Origin: Arthrobacter sp. NicSoilB4
GTDB taxonomy: Bacteria > Actinomycetota > Actinomycetes > Actinomycetales > Micrococcaceae
Assembly: GCF_019977335.1 (NCBI RefSeq)
Contig: NZ_AP024654.1
Location: forward strand, 1-61,990
Direction of reading: 5' to 3'
DNA length: 61,990 nt
Shown: one piece after another, positions 16,658 to 25,133 of the stretch
Layout: each line of letters opens with the position of its first letter
Position numbering within the stretch: the stretch's first letter is position 1
Made by a program: the position numbers and the translations under genes
The notes under the pieces: model-generated
Told to the model about the DNA's origin: nothing
Database searches by the model: none
The model's input: only the letters and a program-made list of their open reading frames with translations

Positions 16658-18241
16658 CTATCGCTCGATGCCTGGATTGTTCTGCCGGTGGGTCTCTTCG
16701 GTCCGTGGCTGCGCTGCGCCTGGTCGGGTCAGAACGGGAGGCAGCGGCGAACCGCCTCGTGAACGTTCGACAAGCAGCCTTGATTTGAGGGCTTCCTCGG
16801 ACGCTTCCGGGTGCTGTTGGCGCAGCGTCTCCATCGACATCGGCTGTGCCTTGAGTGTCTGCGCGTTGGCGCTGGCTTCGACAACCTTGCTGGCCGCCCT
16901 GACGGCTGTGGAAAGTCCCCGGACCCGGCGCAGATCGTCCGTGGCTTTGTGCATGTCATGGATCGCCCGGGCCGTCTGGGCGAGCTGCCGGAACATGAGG
17001 GCGTACGCGGCGCGGTCGCTCTTGGAGGTCGCCGCCAGGAGGATCATCGTCGCCCCGCGTGCGGACGGCAGGGACACTGCCGGGCGTGCCGGGTAACGGC
17101 GCAGCTGGGCGGACTTGGCGAGTTCTCGGGCGGCGTCTGCGAGCGGTCCCGGTGTCGGTTCGATCCGCTTGGACCATGCACCGAACGCCGCGGAAGTCTC
17201 ACGGGCTGCCTGCGCCCAGGCGGCATGATCATCGTGCGGGGTAGTGGCCAGTTTCTCCCGGAGGGAACTGACGTCGTTGGCGTACTTGCTCCACAGCTCA
17301 GCAGATGGTTGCAGCGTCTCCCGGCCGGGGCTTACCGGCCGGCGGTTGCGCGCCGCAGCGTTCCATTCCGCGACAGCGGAAGTAACCGACTCAGGGGTGC
17401 TCTCCCACTCTGCCCGAAGCTTGGGCAGGGCCAGGTCACGGCCCAACGAGTTGCCGCCGAACCACACCGCACGCTCTCCCTTGCGGGGGCGTTCGGCCAC
17501 GGAGTAGCCGGTCACGACATCGGTACGCCCGGCCGCGTAGCGGGGGCGCACGAGCATGCCCTCCTGGCGTGCCCGCCGGACAAACTCCGCCTCATCTGTC
17601 GATGCCCCTGCGCAGACGCGCACCTTCCGGGCGAGGCTGTGGCGCTCGACTTCCGGCAGCCCCTGGCGGATGGCTTTGGACTGTTCGGCCGGGGTGAATC
17701 CGCGCTCGGCCCGCAGGGTCCCGACCGCGTTCAGTCCGTACTTCTTCTCCAGAGTCCTGGCAGCCTGCTGGGACTTGTACTTGCTCTTCCAGCCGTTCCA
17801 TTTGGTGCCGTCGTCCCGGACCATCGACGCCACGATGTGGATGTGGTCGTTGCCGTTCTTGCTCAGTCCGTGACGGACCGCCACCCACCGGGCGGGAGCC
17901 TTTCCGCCGTCCTCGGTGAAGTCCATTTCCTTCATGAAATCGTTCGCGATGGCACCCCAACGCTCGTCGCTGAGCTGGCCTTCTTCTGCGGCCAGACTCA
18001 GCGAGCAGTGGAAGACGTGTCCGCCGTCCACTTCGGTGTCGAAGAACTGCTTTGCCCGGTCAAGTGCGTTGGCGATATCCAGGGCAGCATCGCGGTTCAG
18101 CTCGTTGTCGTCGTGCCAGGCCATGAGCGCCGAATCGCCCGCAACGAGGTGCGGTTCTTCGTGTTCGTTTGCCCGCCCCGGTCCTGCCAGGTAGATCATC
18201 AGACCCGCCATGCGGTCGCCCTGGGTGATGTTCGGAATCAC
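16658..18241 (-). CDS. Conjugative relaxase / mobilization nuclease
   Basis: 527-aa relaxase that nicks one strand at oriT and pilots it into the recipient. The N-terminal domain carries MAGLMIYLAGPGR, the paired-histidine motif NGNDHIHIV (H133 and H135) that binds the metal, and an upstream HVFHCSLSL stretch. The C-terminal half is helical and charged. A GTG at 18241 (VIPNITQGDRMAGL) is chosen since relaxases of this type begin IPNIT; an upstream open frame to 18352 overlaps the MobC gene. The start is 8 bp after the MobC stop. The exact tyrosine used for nicking cannot be assigned by eye. Confidence 0.9.
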   Translation of the reverse strand: MIPNITQGDRMAGLMIYLAGPGRANEHEEPHLVAGDSALMAWHDDNELNRDAALDIANALDRAKQFFDTEVDGGHVFHCSLSLAAEEGQLSDERWGAIANDFMKEMDFTEDGGKAPARWVAVRHGLSKNGNDHIHIVASMVRDDGTKWNGWKSKYKSQQAARTLEKKYGLNAVGTLRAERGFTPAEQSKAIRQGLPEVERHSLARKVRVCAGASTDEAEFVRRARQEGMLVRPRYAAGRTDVVTGYSVAERPRKGERAVWFGGNSLGRDLALPKLRAEWESTPESVTSAVAEWNAAARNRRPVSPGRETLQPSAELWSKYANDVSSLREKLATTPHDDHAAWAQAARETSAAFGAWSKRIEPTPGPLADAARELAKSAQLRRYPARPAVSLPSARGATMILLAATSKSDRAAYALMFRQLAQTARAIHDMHKATDDLRRVRGLSTAVRAASKVVEASANAQTLKAQPMSMETLRQQHPEASEEALKSRLLVERSRGGSPLPPVLTRPGAAQPRTEETHRQNNPGIER

Positions 18242-18248
18242 AGTGAAA

Positions 18249-18644
18249 CTACCGCCCGGCCATGTCGGCGAGCTGACGGTCAATCCGGATGATGACAGCG
18301 CGTGCATGGGCGATAGAAGCGGCAGCTTCCGCCGGCACTTCCCCCGTCGCATTCGCGTGACGCGCGATCTGGTTGATGTTGTTCGCCACGGTCCCGACGA
18401 GACGCTGCAACGTAGAGAGCTGCATGAACTGATCCCGCCTTTCGGACGGATTCTCTGTTCCCTCGCTGAGCGCGGCTTCGATCAAAAGCCGAGGGATGGT
18501 CACGCGATGCTTCTCCGCCAGGGCAAGGAGCTGGGCTTCCTCGTCCGGGCTGACCTTCACCTCGTGACGGTGCATCCGACCGCCGTCAACATTCGCCCGA
18601 CGACGACGGGATTTCCAACCGGCGAAGCCGATACCTTCACTCAC
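18249..18644 (-). CDS. MobC-like relaxosome accessory protein
   Basis: 131-aa protein with an N-terminal ribbon-helix-helix-like segment (HEVKVSPDEEAQLLALAEKHRVTIPRLLIEAAL) and the MobC block LQRLVGTVANNINQIARHANATGEVP. MobC proteins bind near nic and help the relaxase open the strands. The GTG at 18644 (VSEGIGFAG) is chosen because AAGGGCG precedes it; the open frame upstream to 18746 would enter the palindromic oriT candidate. Directly upstream of the relaxase. Confidence 0.85.
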   Translation of the reverse strand: MSEGIGFAGWKSRRRRANVDGGRMHRHEVKVSPDEEAQLLALAEKHRVTIPRLLIEAALSEGTENPSERRDQFMQLSTLQRLVGTVANNINQIARHANATGEVPAEAAASIAHARAVIIRIDRQLADMAGR

Positions 18645-18699
18645 TTGTCCCGCCCTTCGAAGTTGCCAGCGCAGCGAACCCGGAAACCCGGGGATCACA

Positions 18700-18840
18700 C
18701 TGACAAGTGTGCCGCATCCGAGACGACAAGTCGAGAATCGAGTCAACTTAGCCGTGCTAAGTTACCAGCTTGCTCCGCCGACTCCTGTTGACGCGGTTTT
18801 CGTCGGGTTTCGTGGGTGGTTCCGAAGGACCTACCCACCG
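18700..18840. other. Candidate origin of transfer
   Basis: Non-coding region between the divergent MobC gene and the + gene at 18874. It holds a perfect 8-bp inverted repeat AACTTAGC-CGT-GCTAAGTT (18745-18763), two GACAAGT direct repeats just before it (about 18709 and 18725), and an imperfect stem of the form GTGGGTGG...CCTACCCAC (about 18812-18838). Position beside the relaxase/MobC genes and the stem-plus-repeat pattern fit oriT; the nic base cannot be assigned by eye. Confidence 0.6.
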
Positions 18841-18873
18841 CTGCGCGTCGGTGCACAAAAACAGGGGTGCCCC

Positions 18874-19197
18874 ATGGCTAGGGTGGATGACATGCCAACG
18901 ATCGATATTGAACAGACACGCAACCAAGCCCGCGCCCTCCTCGACTCACGCATTGAGTCCGTCACCTCCCTGGTCAAGACCCGGCAACGCATCACTGACC
19001 TGCGTGAGCAACTCACCGAAGCCGAACGCGAAGACAAACGCGCCTACGTCCGCGCCACCAAGGACGGGTGGAGCCCCGAAGAGCTCAAGAAACTCGGGCT
19101 TGAGTCCGGCGCTGTGGCCCGCCGGCGCAAGACGACCACCCGCCCCGCAAGCGACAACGCAGCGGGCACGCTTAAAGAGACCAGCGGCCAAGACTAG
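18874..19197 (+). CDS. Unknown coiled-coil protein opposite the relaxase operon
   Basis: 107-aa basic/acidic helical protein (IDIEQTRNQARALLDSRIES...DLREQLTEAEREDKRAYVRATKDGWSPEELKKLGL) with a lysine/arginine tail. Small proteins of this build are common beside actinobacterial mobilization genes. The ATG at 18874 or the one at 18892 (MPTIDIEQ) may be used. Transcribed divergently from MobC; the candidate oriT lies between. A strong hairpin terminator follows 200 bp later. Confidence 0.7.
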   Translation: MARVDDMPTIDIEQTRNQARALLDSRIESVTSLVKTRQRITDLREQLTEAEREDKRAYVRATKDGWSPEELKKLGLESGAVARRRKTTTRPASDNAAGTLKETSGQD

Positions 19198-19403
19198 CGT
19201 CGCCACTCGCCCACCTGGGCACGGCAAAAGCTATTCCTCCGGGCTTTTCCCGCACACACGTGGACGACGGGACCCACCTGACCGGCTGCACACCACCGCC
19301 AGGTCACCGCGGGCGCGCACCTGACCTCAGCGCCCGGCGATCCTGCACAGCCTCCAATCGCATCGGTACAGCACGACCGGCAACCTTCCCCACGGACCAG
19401 GAC

Positions 19404-19438
19404 AACCGGCCCCGTCTCACCACGAGACGGGGCCGGTT
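19404..19438. terminator. 15-bp hairpin between convergent genes
   Basis: Perfect stem AACCGGCCCCGTCTC / GAGACGGGGCCGGTT with a 5-base loop, between the + gene ending at 19197 and the - gene ending at 19544. No long T-run follows, but position and strength indicate a bidirectional terminator. The rest of 19198-19543 shows no convincing gene. Confidence 0.8.
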
Positions 19439-19543
19439 ATTCTCAGCTCCGGACGACAAAGGGCAACGCCACCATCCGCCCCTGCACGCACGAGTGGCCG
19501 CCACGTTTACGTGACGGCCACTCCAATGAGTGGTTCCACCGCT

Positions 19544-19834
19544 TCAGTCTTCGGCGGGTTCCTCTTCACCGAGCTGGCCGGCCTCAATACGGGCCTTCGT
19601 CTGGGCGTACGCCCGCTCCAGATAGTCAGCTACATCGGCCTCGCTCACCCGCCACACACGCCTCCCACCGAATTGAACTCCACGGAGTTCCTGGGATGCA
19701 AGCAATGCGTAAATCGTCGGCATTCCGACGTTCAGGATCTCTTTCACCTGGGTCAGCGTGAGCATCCGCGGGAACTGCATCCCGGGCCGCTCCGAATCCT
19801 GGGGGACCACTCCCCCATCAGAGTTGCGTGTCAT
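19544..19834 (-). CDS. Excisionase-like helix-turn-helix protein
   Basis: 96-aa DNA-binding protein of the MerR/excisionase-like HTH_17 type: MLTLTQVKEILNVGMPTIYALLASQELRGVQFGGRRVWRVSEADVADYLERAY. The start at 19834 (MTRNSD) is 5 bp after the membrane-protein stop upstream, so the two are probably co-transcribed. Such proteins act as directionality factors or small regulators; no integrase is nearby, so regulation is the simpler guess. Confidence 0.85.
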   Translation of the reverse strand: MTRNSDGGVVPQDSERPGMQFPRMLTLTQVKEILNVGMPTIYALLASQELRGVQFGGRRVWRVSEADVADYLERAYAQTKARIEAGQLGEEEPAED

Positions 19835-19839
19835 CGCGG

Positions 19840-20298
19840 TCAGTCCTCGTTCCGGTGCTGCAGTTCTTCTTTGATCCGCCGTCCGCCGCGCGGCCCGCCG
19901 CCGGTGACATCCCCCGGGTCCGATACGGTGCCGAGCCAGCGCTGCCATTTGCCGGGATATCCCCCGGGCCTTGGTCCCAGGACGCGAACCATTTTCGTGT
20001 GCCAGCGATGCGCCAAGTACAGCGCGGCGATGATGAGGACGAACAAGACTGCCAGGACAATGATGGCTAGATCCTTCGCTGCCTGATACTCGTAGTACCC
20101 GGGCTGGCCGTACGCCATCTCACCGGAAACCAAAGGCGTCACAACGTCAAAGAAGTACTGAAGAGTGATGAAGAAAAGCCCCGAAAGCAAACCCACGACC
20201 GGCACCACCACCGCGAAGTACTTCAACTGCACTCTCATGCATCGCTTATCCCAAGCCGCAGCTTGGTCCTTCAGGTCACTCGTTGTCGTCTGCGTCAT
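19840..20298 (-). CDS. Two-helix membrane protein, unknown
   Basis: 152-aa protein with two transmembrane segments (YFAVVVPVVGLLSGLFFITL, about residues 26-46, and DLAIIVLAVLFVLIIAALYL, about 75-95) and a basic glycine-rich cytoplasmic tail. The ATG at 20298 (MTQTTTSD) is preceded by a GGGGGA ribosome site; an in-frame ATG at 20349 would add 17 residues. Pairs with the downstream DNA-binding protein. No known family recognised. Confidence 0.72.
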   Translation of the reverse strand: MTQTTTSDLKDQAAAWDKRCMRVQLKYFAVVVPVVGLLSGLFFITLQYFFDVVTPLVSGEMAYGQPGYYEYQAAKDLAIIVLAVLFVLIIAALYLAHRWHTKMVRVLGPRPGGYPGKWQRWLGTVSDPGDVTGGGPRGGRRIKEELQHRNED

Positions 20299-20547
20299 CC
20301 GGTCCCCCAATTCCTGTCCCATCCGTTGTGCATAGCCTACGGCCGCCAACGGATCACAACCCGGACAAAGTCGGCCACCGGCTGCCTGCCAGACAGCCCC
20401 TCCTGCTCATGACCGACAAGTACACGATCGCGCAATCAGGTCTGCGCCTGCCCCAGCGGCCGGGTTCCTTTTGGGGAACCTTCAACGGTCATTCTCCTAG
20501 TGCCGCTGCTGGGTGAGCCATTTGCATCAATTTCCGACGTCTCCTGA

Positions 20548-20946
20548 TTAGGAGGAGCCTGCAATGCGCTCCGCCAGGAAACGGGCTATGGCCAGGCTCC
20601 TCGACTCGGGCCTTTCCTGGTCATTGCCCTCCAATTCGGCCTCAACTCGGTCCCATCGGTGCAGTTCGTCTAAAACGAACCGCCACGCGGTTATTGGCAG
20701 CGTTACGCTGAGCTCATCGTCTGTGGGAGGCCAGCCAACCAGCCCTTCCCCGCTACGCGGATGAAGACGAGCAGCCTCCCAGCCTGCATGACGCACTCGT
20801 CGGCCCTGGTCGAGCACCCGATGGTTGCCGTCTTCTGCAGCAATATCAACACTGTTATCCACGGTTGCGTCAACTATCTGCCAATCTCCGACGCTCATCG
20901 TTAGCTCAATTGATTCGGCTGAATTCTCTGATTCCGGGTTCGACAT
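20548..20946 (-). CDS. Unknown acidic protein, 132 aa
   Basis: Acidic soluble protein starting MSNPESENSAESIELTMSVGDWQIVDATVDNS, with tryptophans at intervals and a helical C-terminus (SLAIARFLAERIAGSS). The ATG at 20946 gives the compact product; a longer frame to 21033 is possible. Nothing in it suggests a reaction. It follows, in the same direction, the gene 21058-22062 after a 111-bp gap. Confidence 0.6.
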   Translation of the reverse strand: MSNPESENSAESIELTMSVGDWQIVDATVDNSVDIAAEDGNHRVLDQGRRVRHAGWEAARLHPRSGEGLVGWPPTDDELSVTLPITAWRFVLDELHRWDRVEAELEGNDQERPESRSLAIARFLAERIAGSS

Positions 20947-21057
20947 GGCCCCAGTCTGCCCAGAAACCCACATTGGTAGTGGGCGGGCACGCCGAAGTTG
21001 GACTGGTCGTTTCAGGATCCCTTCACGTGGCATTGCGCCATTTAGGTTAAATCGCAG

Positions 21058-22062
21058 TCAGACTTCTCGAGACGGTACGGTATCGAGCAATCCGAGAACC
21101 GCGAGTGGATCGTTGACGAGTGCAGCCAAACCTATCAACTTCGACGGGAATGCTGCCGGCTCCGCAGTCAGGTTCTTTTCATCAAAGTACCTATGGAACC
21201 TGTCGCGAAGCCCGAACGGCAGCCTGTCAGCGACTTCGTCTTCCAGTTTGGACGCCTCAATAGAAAGCGCCGAGGGCCTGTGCCGCTGCATGCGTTCTAA
21301 CTTGGTTTTCGGCTCGGGGGCGGGCCGCGACGCTGCCTTTAGCAATCGCGCCGCTGCGGCACTCACCCAAGGATTTGCTCGATCGACGGCCAAGGGAATG
21401 GGGATACCCTGTACTGCCTGAATCGCGTCCGGTGTGACCGCGAGAGAAACGCTTGACGGGTCCTCGTGGGTGTTTACGTAGCGGAACGTGTTGATGCCAG
21501 GGGCGCATACCTTGGCTAGCTGCACGTCACCGACCCAGTCCGTGGGTTCTTTGTGCACGCCGGGTTCGATGGCCACGTTGGAGCTGAGGCGCACCCGATA
21601 CAGATAAAACTGGTCGTCGGTGCTGTCTTGGTCTTTCATCCGCCTAAGCATGTTCTCGATTGCCGCCTCGTAAGTTCCGAGGTGCAGTGCCTTGGTCTTC
21701 TGACCTTGAGCCCAGCGCTCCAGTGCTCGCCCATCGGTGCCGATGTGTTGGAATCTCTGCTTGGTTTCATCCGTCAAACGAGCCGTAGGGTCGAAGGTGC
21801 GGTCCGGCCAGTTTGCGTGCGTTGACGAGTGGTACCAATAAACGTCAAGCACTTTTGAGTCATCGTACGAGGAGTCGTCTTGCACGACCCAGAAGTCGGG
21901 CCGCTCCTCAACCTGGCAGTCGGTGCGACATTCCGGACAGGCTTCATCTGCTTGGTGAAAGCGGTCCAACCACTCATCGTCCGTTTGCCACTCATACTTA
22001 CAAGAGCCGCAGCGCATCCCGCGGGGGCGTTCAAAATTCACTGCTCGCTCAATCACGATCAC
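21058..22062 (-). CDS. Unknown protein with N-terminal zinc ribbon
   Basis: 334-aa protein. Residues 15-50 hold a four-cysteine zinc ribbon (MRCGSCKYEWQ ... EACPECRTDC). The middle carries DVYWYHSSTHANWP, then KALHLGTYEAAIENML and YLYRVRLSSNVAIEPGVH. The spaced H-S-S, H-x-G-T and tyrosine/glutamate positions loosely recall NAD-binding ADP-ribosyltransferase-like folds, but I would not assign that without a structure comparison. Base composition is lower in GC than the conjugation genes, consistent with recent acquisition. Confidence 0.62.
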   Translation of the reverse strand: MIVIERAVNFERPRGMRCGSCKYEWQTDDEWLDRFHQADEACPECRTDCQVEERPDFWVVQDDSSYDDSKVLDVYWYHSSTHANWPDRTFDPTARLTDETKQRFQHIGTDGRALERWAQGQKTKALHLGTYEAAIENMLRRMKDQDSTDDQFYLYRVRLSSNVAIEPGVHKEPTDWVGDVQLAKVCAPGINTFRYVNTHEDPSSVSLAVTPDAIQAVQGIPIPLAVDRANPWVSAAAARLLKAASRPAPEPKTKLERMQRHRPSALSIEASKLEDEVADRLPFGLRDRFHRYFDEKNLTAEPAAFPSKLIGLAALVNDPLAVLGLLDTVPSREV

Positions 22063-22318
22063 AGTCTCACACGAAGGACTGACAGACCCCGGCTATGGCT
22101 GGCTCAAACTGCAGAGTCGCCGCGCGTCCCGTAAGCCGGTCCCCCACCGGTCGAACACCCTGCTGAACTGCATGATTGCGAGCTGGAGTCCATCGGCGTC
22201 CCGTAACCTCCGTCCGGTGAAGCGACCGGTGACGGGGCGTGAAAGGGAACGCCGGCGAGGACGGATGCGCTGGCCAGGGCGGTGGTGCCCGCCGCTGATG
22301 GTACGTGCGGGTCTACTG

Positions 22319-22930
22319 CTATCGCGAGAGTAGTTTCTCACCGTCGGGCCGCAGCTCCCCTGTGGGTGAGACGTGCCGGTAGAGCGTCTGTCGGGTAATC
22401 CCGAGTTCGGTGCAGAGGTCGCTGACTTTGGTTCCGGGCTTACCCATGGAGGCCATGGCGAGCCGGAGTTTCGCGGGGGTCATCTTGTAGGGGCGTCCGC
22501 CGTTGCGGCCGCGGGCGCGGGCGGAGGCGAGGCCGGCCATGGTGCGTTCGGAGATGAGTTCGCGCTCGAACTCGGCGAGGGCAGCGAAGATTCCGAAAAC
22601 GAGCTTCCCGGAGGCGGTGGTGGTGTCGATGGCGGCGCCCTGCCCGGTGAGGACCTTCAGCCCGATTCCGCGTTCGGTGAGGTCATGGACGATGTTGACC
22701 AGGTGCCGCAGGTCCCGGCCGAGCCGGTCGAGCTTCCAGACCAAGAGGGTGTCGCCGTGGCGTAGAGCTTTGAGGCAGGCAGCCAGCTGGGGCCGGTCGT
22801 CCTTTTTCCCGGAGGCACGGTCTTCATAGAGGGATTCCGCGCCGATGCCGGCGGCCAGGAGCGCGTCGCGCTGCAGGTCCGTGGTCTGGGAGCCGTCCGC
22901 CTTGGAGACGCGCATGTATCCGACCAGCAT
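22319..22930 (-). CDS. Serine recombinase (resolvase/invertase family)
   Basis: 203-aa small serine recombinase with catalytic Ser in YMRVSKADGSQT, the conserved VWKLDRLGRDLRHLV core, FAALAEFERELISERTMAGLASARARGRNGGRP, and a C-terminal helix-turn-helix (KVSDLCTELGITRQTLYRHVSP). It may resolve plasmid multimers or be left from a Tn3-type transposon. No complete transposase is next to it; 22063-22318 shows only short doubtful frames. Inverted TTAAGTGACA motifs lie just upstream. Confidence 0.93.
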   Translation of the reverse strand: MLVGYMRVSKADGSQTTDLQRDALLAAGIGAESLYEDRASGKKDDRPQLAACLKALRHGDTLLVWKLDRLGRDLRHLVNIVHDLTERGIGLKVLTGQGAAIDTTTASGKLVFGIFAALAEFERELISERTMAGLASARARGRNGGRPYKMTPAKLRLAMASMGKPGTKVSDLCTELGITRQTLYRHVSPTGELRPDGEKLLSR

Positions 22931-22961
22931 GGCAGTTCTCCTTCGTCATTTATACGTTCGT

Positions 22962-23013
22962 TTAAGTGACAGCCCAAACTCCAATCAGACCGGAACCGAA
23001 ATGTGTCACTTAA
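22962..23013. repeat. Inverted TTAAGTGACA motifs upstream of the resolvase
   Basis: TTAAGTGACA (22962-22971) and TGTCACTTAA (23004-23013) form a 10-bp inverted repeat over a 32-base spacer, 32 bp before the resolvase start, in an AT-rich stretch. A further GTGACA lies at 23060. This is a plausible resolvase recombination or operator site. Confidence 0.6.
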
Positions 23014-23063
23014 CTCGTTATTTATTCTAAGTCAGGCAAAGGTACAGTTATTTCTGTATGTGA

Positions 23064-23294
23064 CAAAAAGGTCAGTGGTATCTGAAGCTCGGCGAAGGTG
23101 TCCCGGAGACCGCGCACGGATTCTTCACTCCGGCATCCACACCGTGCGAAGTCGAAGAACTGCTGCGCGACGACCGGGTCTTCTTTGGCTGCCGCGATGC
23201 AGACTTCCAGTGCATCCGTTGCCTGACTCCAGAGTCGGCAGCTCTTGAGCGTCGGCGGTTGCTGTCCGTGTGCCAGGCCGGGTTCCGTCGCTGA
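23064..23294 (+). pseudogene. 5'-truncated gene fragment beside the resolvase region
   Basis: An uninterrupted 76-codon frame ending in TGA with no start codon at its front. It reads QWYLKLGEGVPETAHG then FFTPASTPCEVEELLRDD, FFGCRDADFQCIRCL and LERRRLLSVCQAGFRR, with codon use and composition that look protein-coding. It begins abruptly at a GTGACA motif next to the resolvase site, as if an insertion removed its 5' end. Parent gene not identified. The remainder of 22931-23384 holds no intact gene. Confidence 0.5.
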
Positions 23295-23384
23295 TCCCCC
23301 GAACCACTACGCCCCTGACAATCGGGCGGCCTGGCCGTCATGTCTTGGCAGAGGATCCTTTGACGCGATGTATCACAGTGCCCA

Positions 23385-25133
23385 TCACACCGCCGCGTCC
23401 AACCACTCCTTGATGTGGGAGAACGTCTCGTTCGGTCTCGGGGCCGTCGAATAGACCTGCAATTCAAGATAGTGCGGCAAGTCGATCCCGAGTTTTGGCA
23501 GGTCGTCCTCCCGCAGGCGCACGACGCGGTAGCCAGCAGCGAGCAGGTCACGACTTTTACGCCGGTCTACCTCCATTTTGGCTTCTGGTCTGTGCCAGTA
23601 AGCCCCGTCGTACTCCACAGCGATCTTCACTCCGTTGTGCTCAACGAGGATGTCGACCGACCACCGCTTCCGGGTACTGAATGCATCGTTCCGTACCAAA
23701 GCGCCCGACTTCACTGTCGCGAAGAGCGACTTGGCGGCATCTAAGTGCTGCTTCTCTACCCGGGATTTTCCGCCCTCACGGCATTCCGGGCATTCGGAGC
23801 CGTTAGAGCGGGAGGAAAGGTCGGCCTCCCACCGATGGGAAGGGTCGACGGAGCAGAACCACCGAGGAGTGAAGGCCGTACGGCCGTGGGGCCGGACATG
23901 CCAGGGGCTCACAGGATTCGCGGGATCCCATTCGGCAGCCAGACCGGGGTCCACCCATCCTAGGGAGTCCAAGATCGTCTCGCACCGCGGGCACCGCTGG
24001 CGCTGGTACTTGTTCCGGTCGCGGACAGGCTCTTCCCACTCATAGCCGCAACAGTCGGCCCTCCAATAGGCCATCCTCTTGGAATCCGGGCCGACCTTCT
24101 CAGGCGTCCACTTCCCATTCAACGTCGGGTGCCACTGGCTGGCAATCTCCGGCAGAACTTTGGCGAGGGTTGTCGATAGGCCATTTACTTTCGGCGTGCG
24201 GCAGAACTGGCAGCCCGAACTGAGAAAGGTGCTTGGGGGCACCCTCGGGTGATGCCCGTTCTCGCAGCGAAAACGCCGCGGTACACCGCCTGCGGTCATC
24301 ACCAGGCGGGGATCGGCTTCGTCCGCCCAGGCCGAGACAAGCTCCGGAATATCGGAAACCGGGGTCGCTTTCAGCCGCTCCCATTCAACACGCCATGCGG
24401 CGCTGCGCTCCTGCTCGCACTTTGGGCACTCTGCCTTGCCCGTCATCCAGTACATGGCGGCAGTGAAGAGGTGCCCACACGATGGGCACTTCCAGTGGCA
24501 CTCCCTACGGGCGCGAACAGTCAGGGTTGCCAAGAGCGAGGCGTCGTTGAGGTCATGGTTCCACCAAGCCAAAGCGGGGTTATTGGAGTCGATGAACAGG
24601 TCCTTGGCCCCACGAGGCTTTCTCGCCAGCGAGGTGCTCGACTTCCCATTGCGTGTGCAGACACACCCCCAGCCGATGTCGCCCATGCGTTCGGCCTGCT
24701 GGATGCCACATCGCGTGCAGCGGGTGATAATTGGCCATCCACCGCTAGGCAGTTCCACGATCTCTTCGACCGGTTCGAAACCGTTCCGCGCCAAGTGTTC
24801 CTCAACTTCAGCCTTGCTGACGGTATCGCGGCTTCGGGACATGATGTCGGCCTCAATCGTCCAGACGACCCAGTAGCACCGTCGGCACGCTGGCTCATCA
24901 CGCGTGCGCAGTTCGAGGAGGTAGTCGAACTTGTAGTCACACTCAGCGCCGCAGAGGCGGCAACGCGTGCGCCAGCGTTCGGCCTTGCCAGGGAATGCTG
25001 TCACTGGATCCATGCCCAGCTCGCCGAGGATCTCCCCAAGGCATGGCTCGCACCACGCCGGCTTCGTTCGCGTAGTGAAGGCAGCCGGGTTGACGCAGCC
25101 CGTCGTCGAACAGGCCTGAGACGCAATCGGCAC
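23385..25133 (-). CDS. Multi-zinc-ribbon protein with C-terminal endonuclease-like domain
   Basis: 582-aa protein. The N-terminal 430 residues carry at least seven CxxC pairs (CEPC, CRLC, CRRC, CTRC, CPSCGH, CPKC, CRTP, CPRC, CPEC) with W-H/NP repeats such as NPALAWWNHDLND and ASQWHPTLNGKW, the treble-clef pattern of DUF4379-type domains. The last 130 residues look like a Vsr/DUF559-type PD-(D/E)xK nuclease: WSVDILVEHNGVKIAVEYDGAYWH, then DRRKSRDLLAAGYRVVRLRE. The GTG at 25133 is chosen because AAGGGG precedes it; ATG 25202 and GTG 25214 lack ribosome sites. Relatives occur near restriction and defence genes; substrate unknown. Confidence 0.75.
   Translation of the reverse strand: MPIASQACSTTGCVNPAAFTTRTKPAWCEPCLGEILGELGMDPVTAFPGKAERWRTRCRLCGAECDYKFDYLLELRTRDEPACRRCYWVVWTIEADIMSRSRDTVSKAEVEEHLARNGFEPVEEIVELPSGGWPIITRCTRCGIQQAERMGDIGWGCVCTRNGKSSTSLARKPRGAKDLFIDSNNPALAWWNHDLNDASLLATLTVRARRECHWKCPSCGHLFTAAMYWMTGKAECPKCEQERSAAWRVEWERLKATPVSDIPELVSAWADEADPRLVMTAGGVPRRFRCENGHHPRVPPSTFLSSGCQFCRTPKVNGLSTTLAKVLPEIASQWHPTLNGKWTPEKVGPDSKRMAYWRADCCGYEWEEPVRDRNKYQRQRCPRCETILDSLGWVDPGLAAEWDPANPVSPWHVRPHGRTAFTPRWFCSVDPSHRWEADLSSRSNGSECPECREGGKSRVEKQHLDAAKSLFATVKSGALVRNDAFSTRKRWSVDILVEHNGVKIAVEYDGAYWHRPEAKMEVDRRKSRDLLAAGYRVVRLREDDLPKLGIDLPHYLELQVYSTAPRPNETFSHIKEWLDAAV

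Noticed and set aside
16016..18292. Long + strand frames over the relaxase operon
   Set aside because: Shadows of the relaxase and its downstream gene; the - strand products carry the family motifs.
22093..22341. 82-aa - strand frame after the resolvase
   Set aside because: Overlaps the resolvase end, has no ribosome site and most of it is arginine-rich; only a short tail looks protein-like, too little to call.
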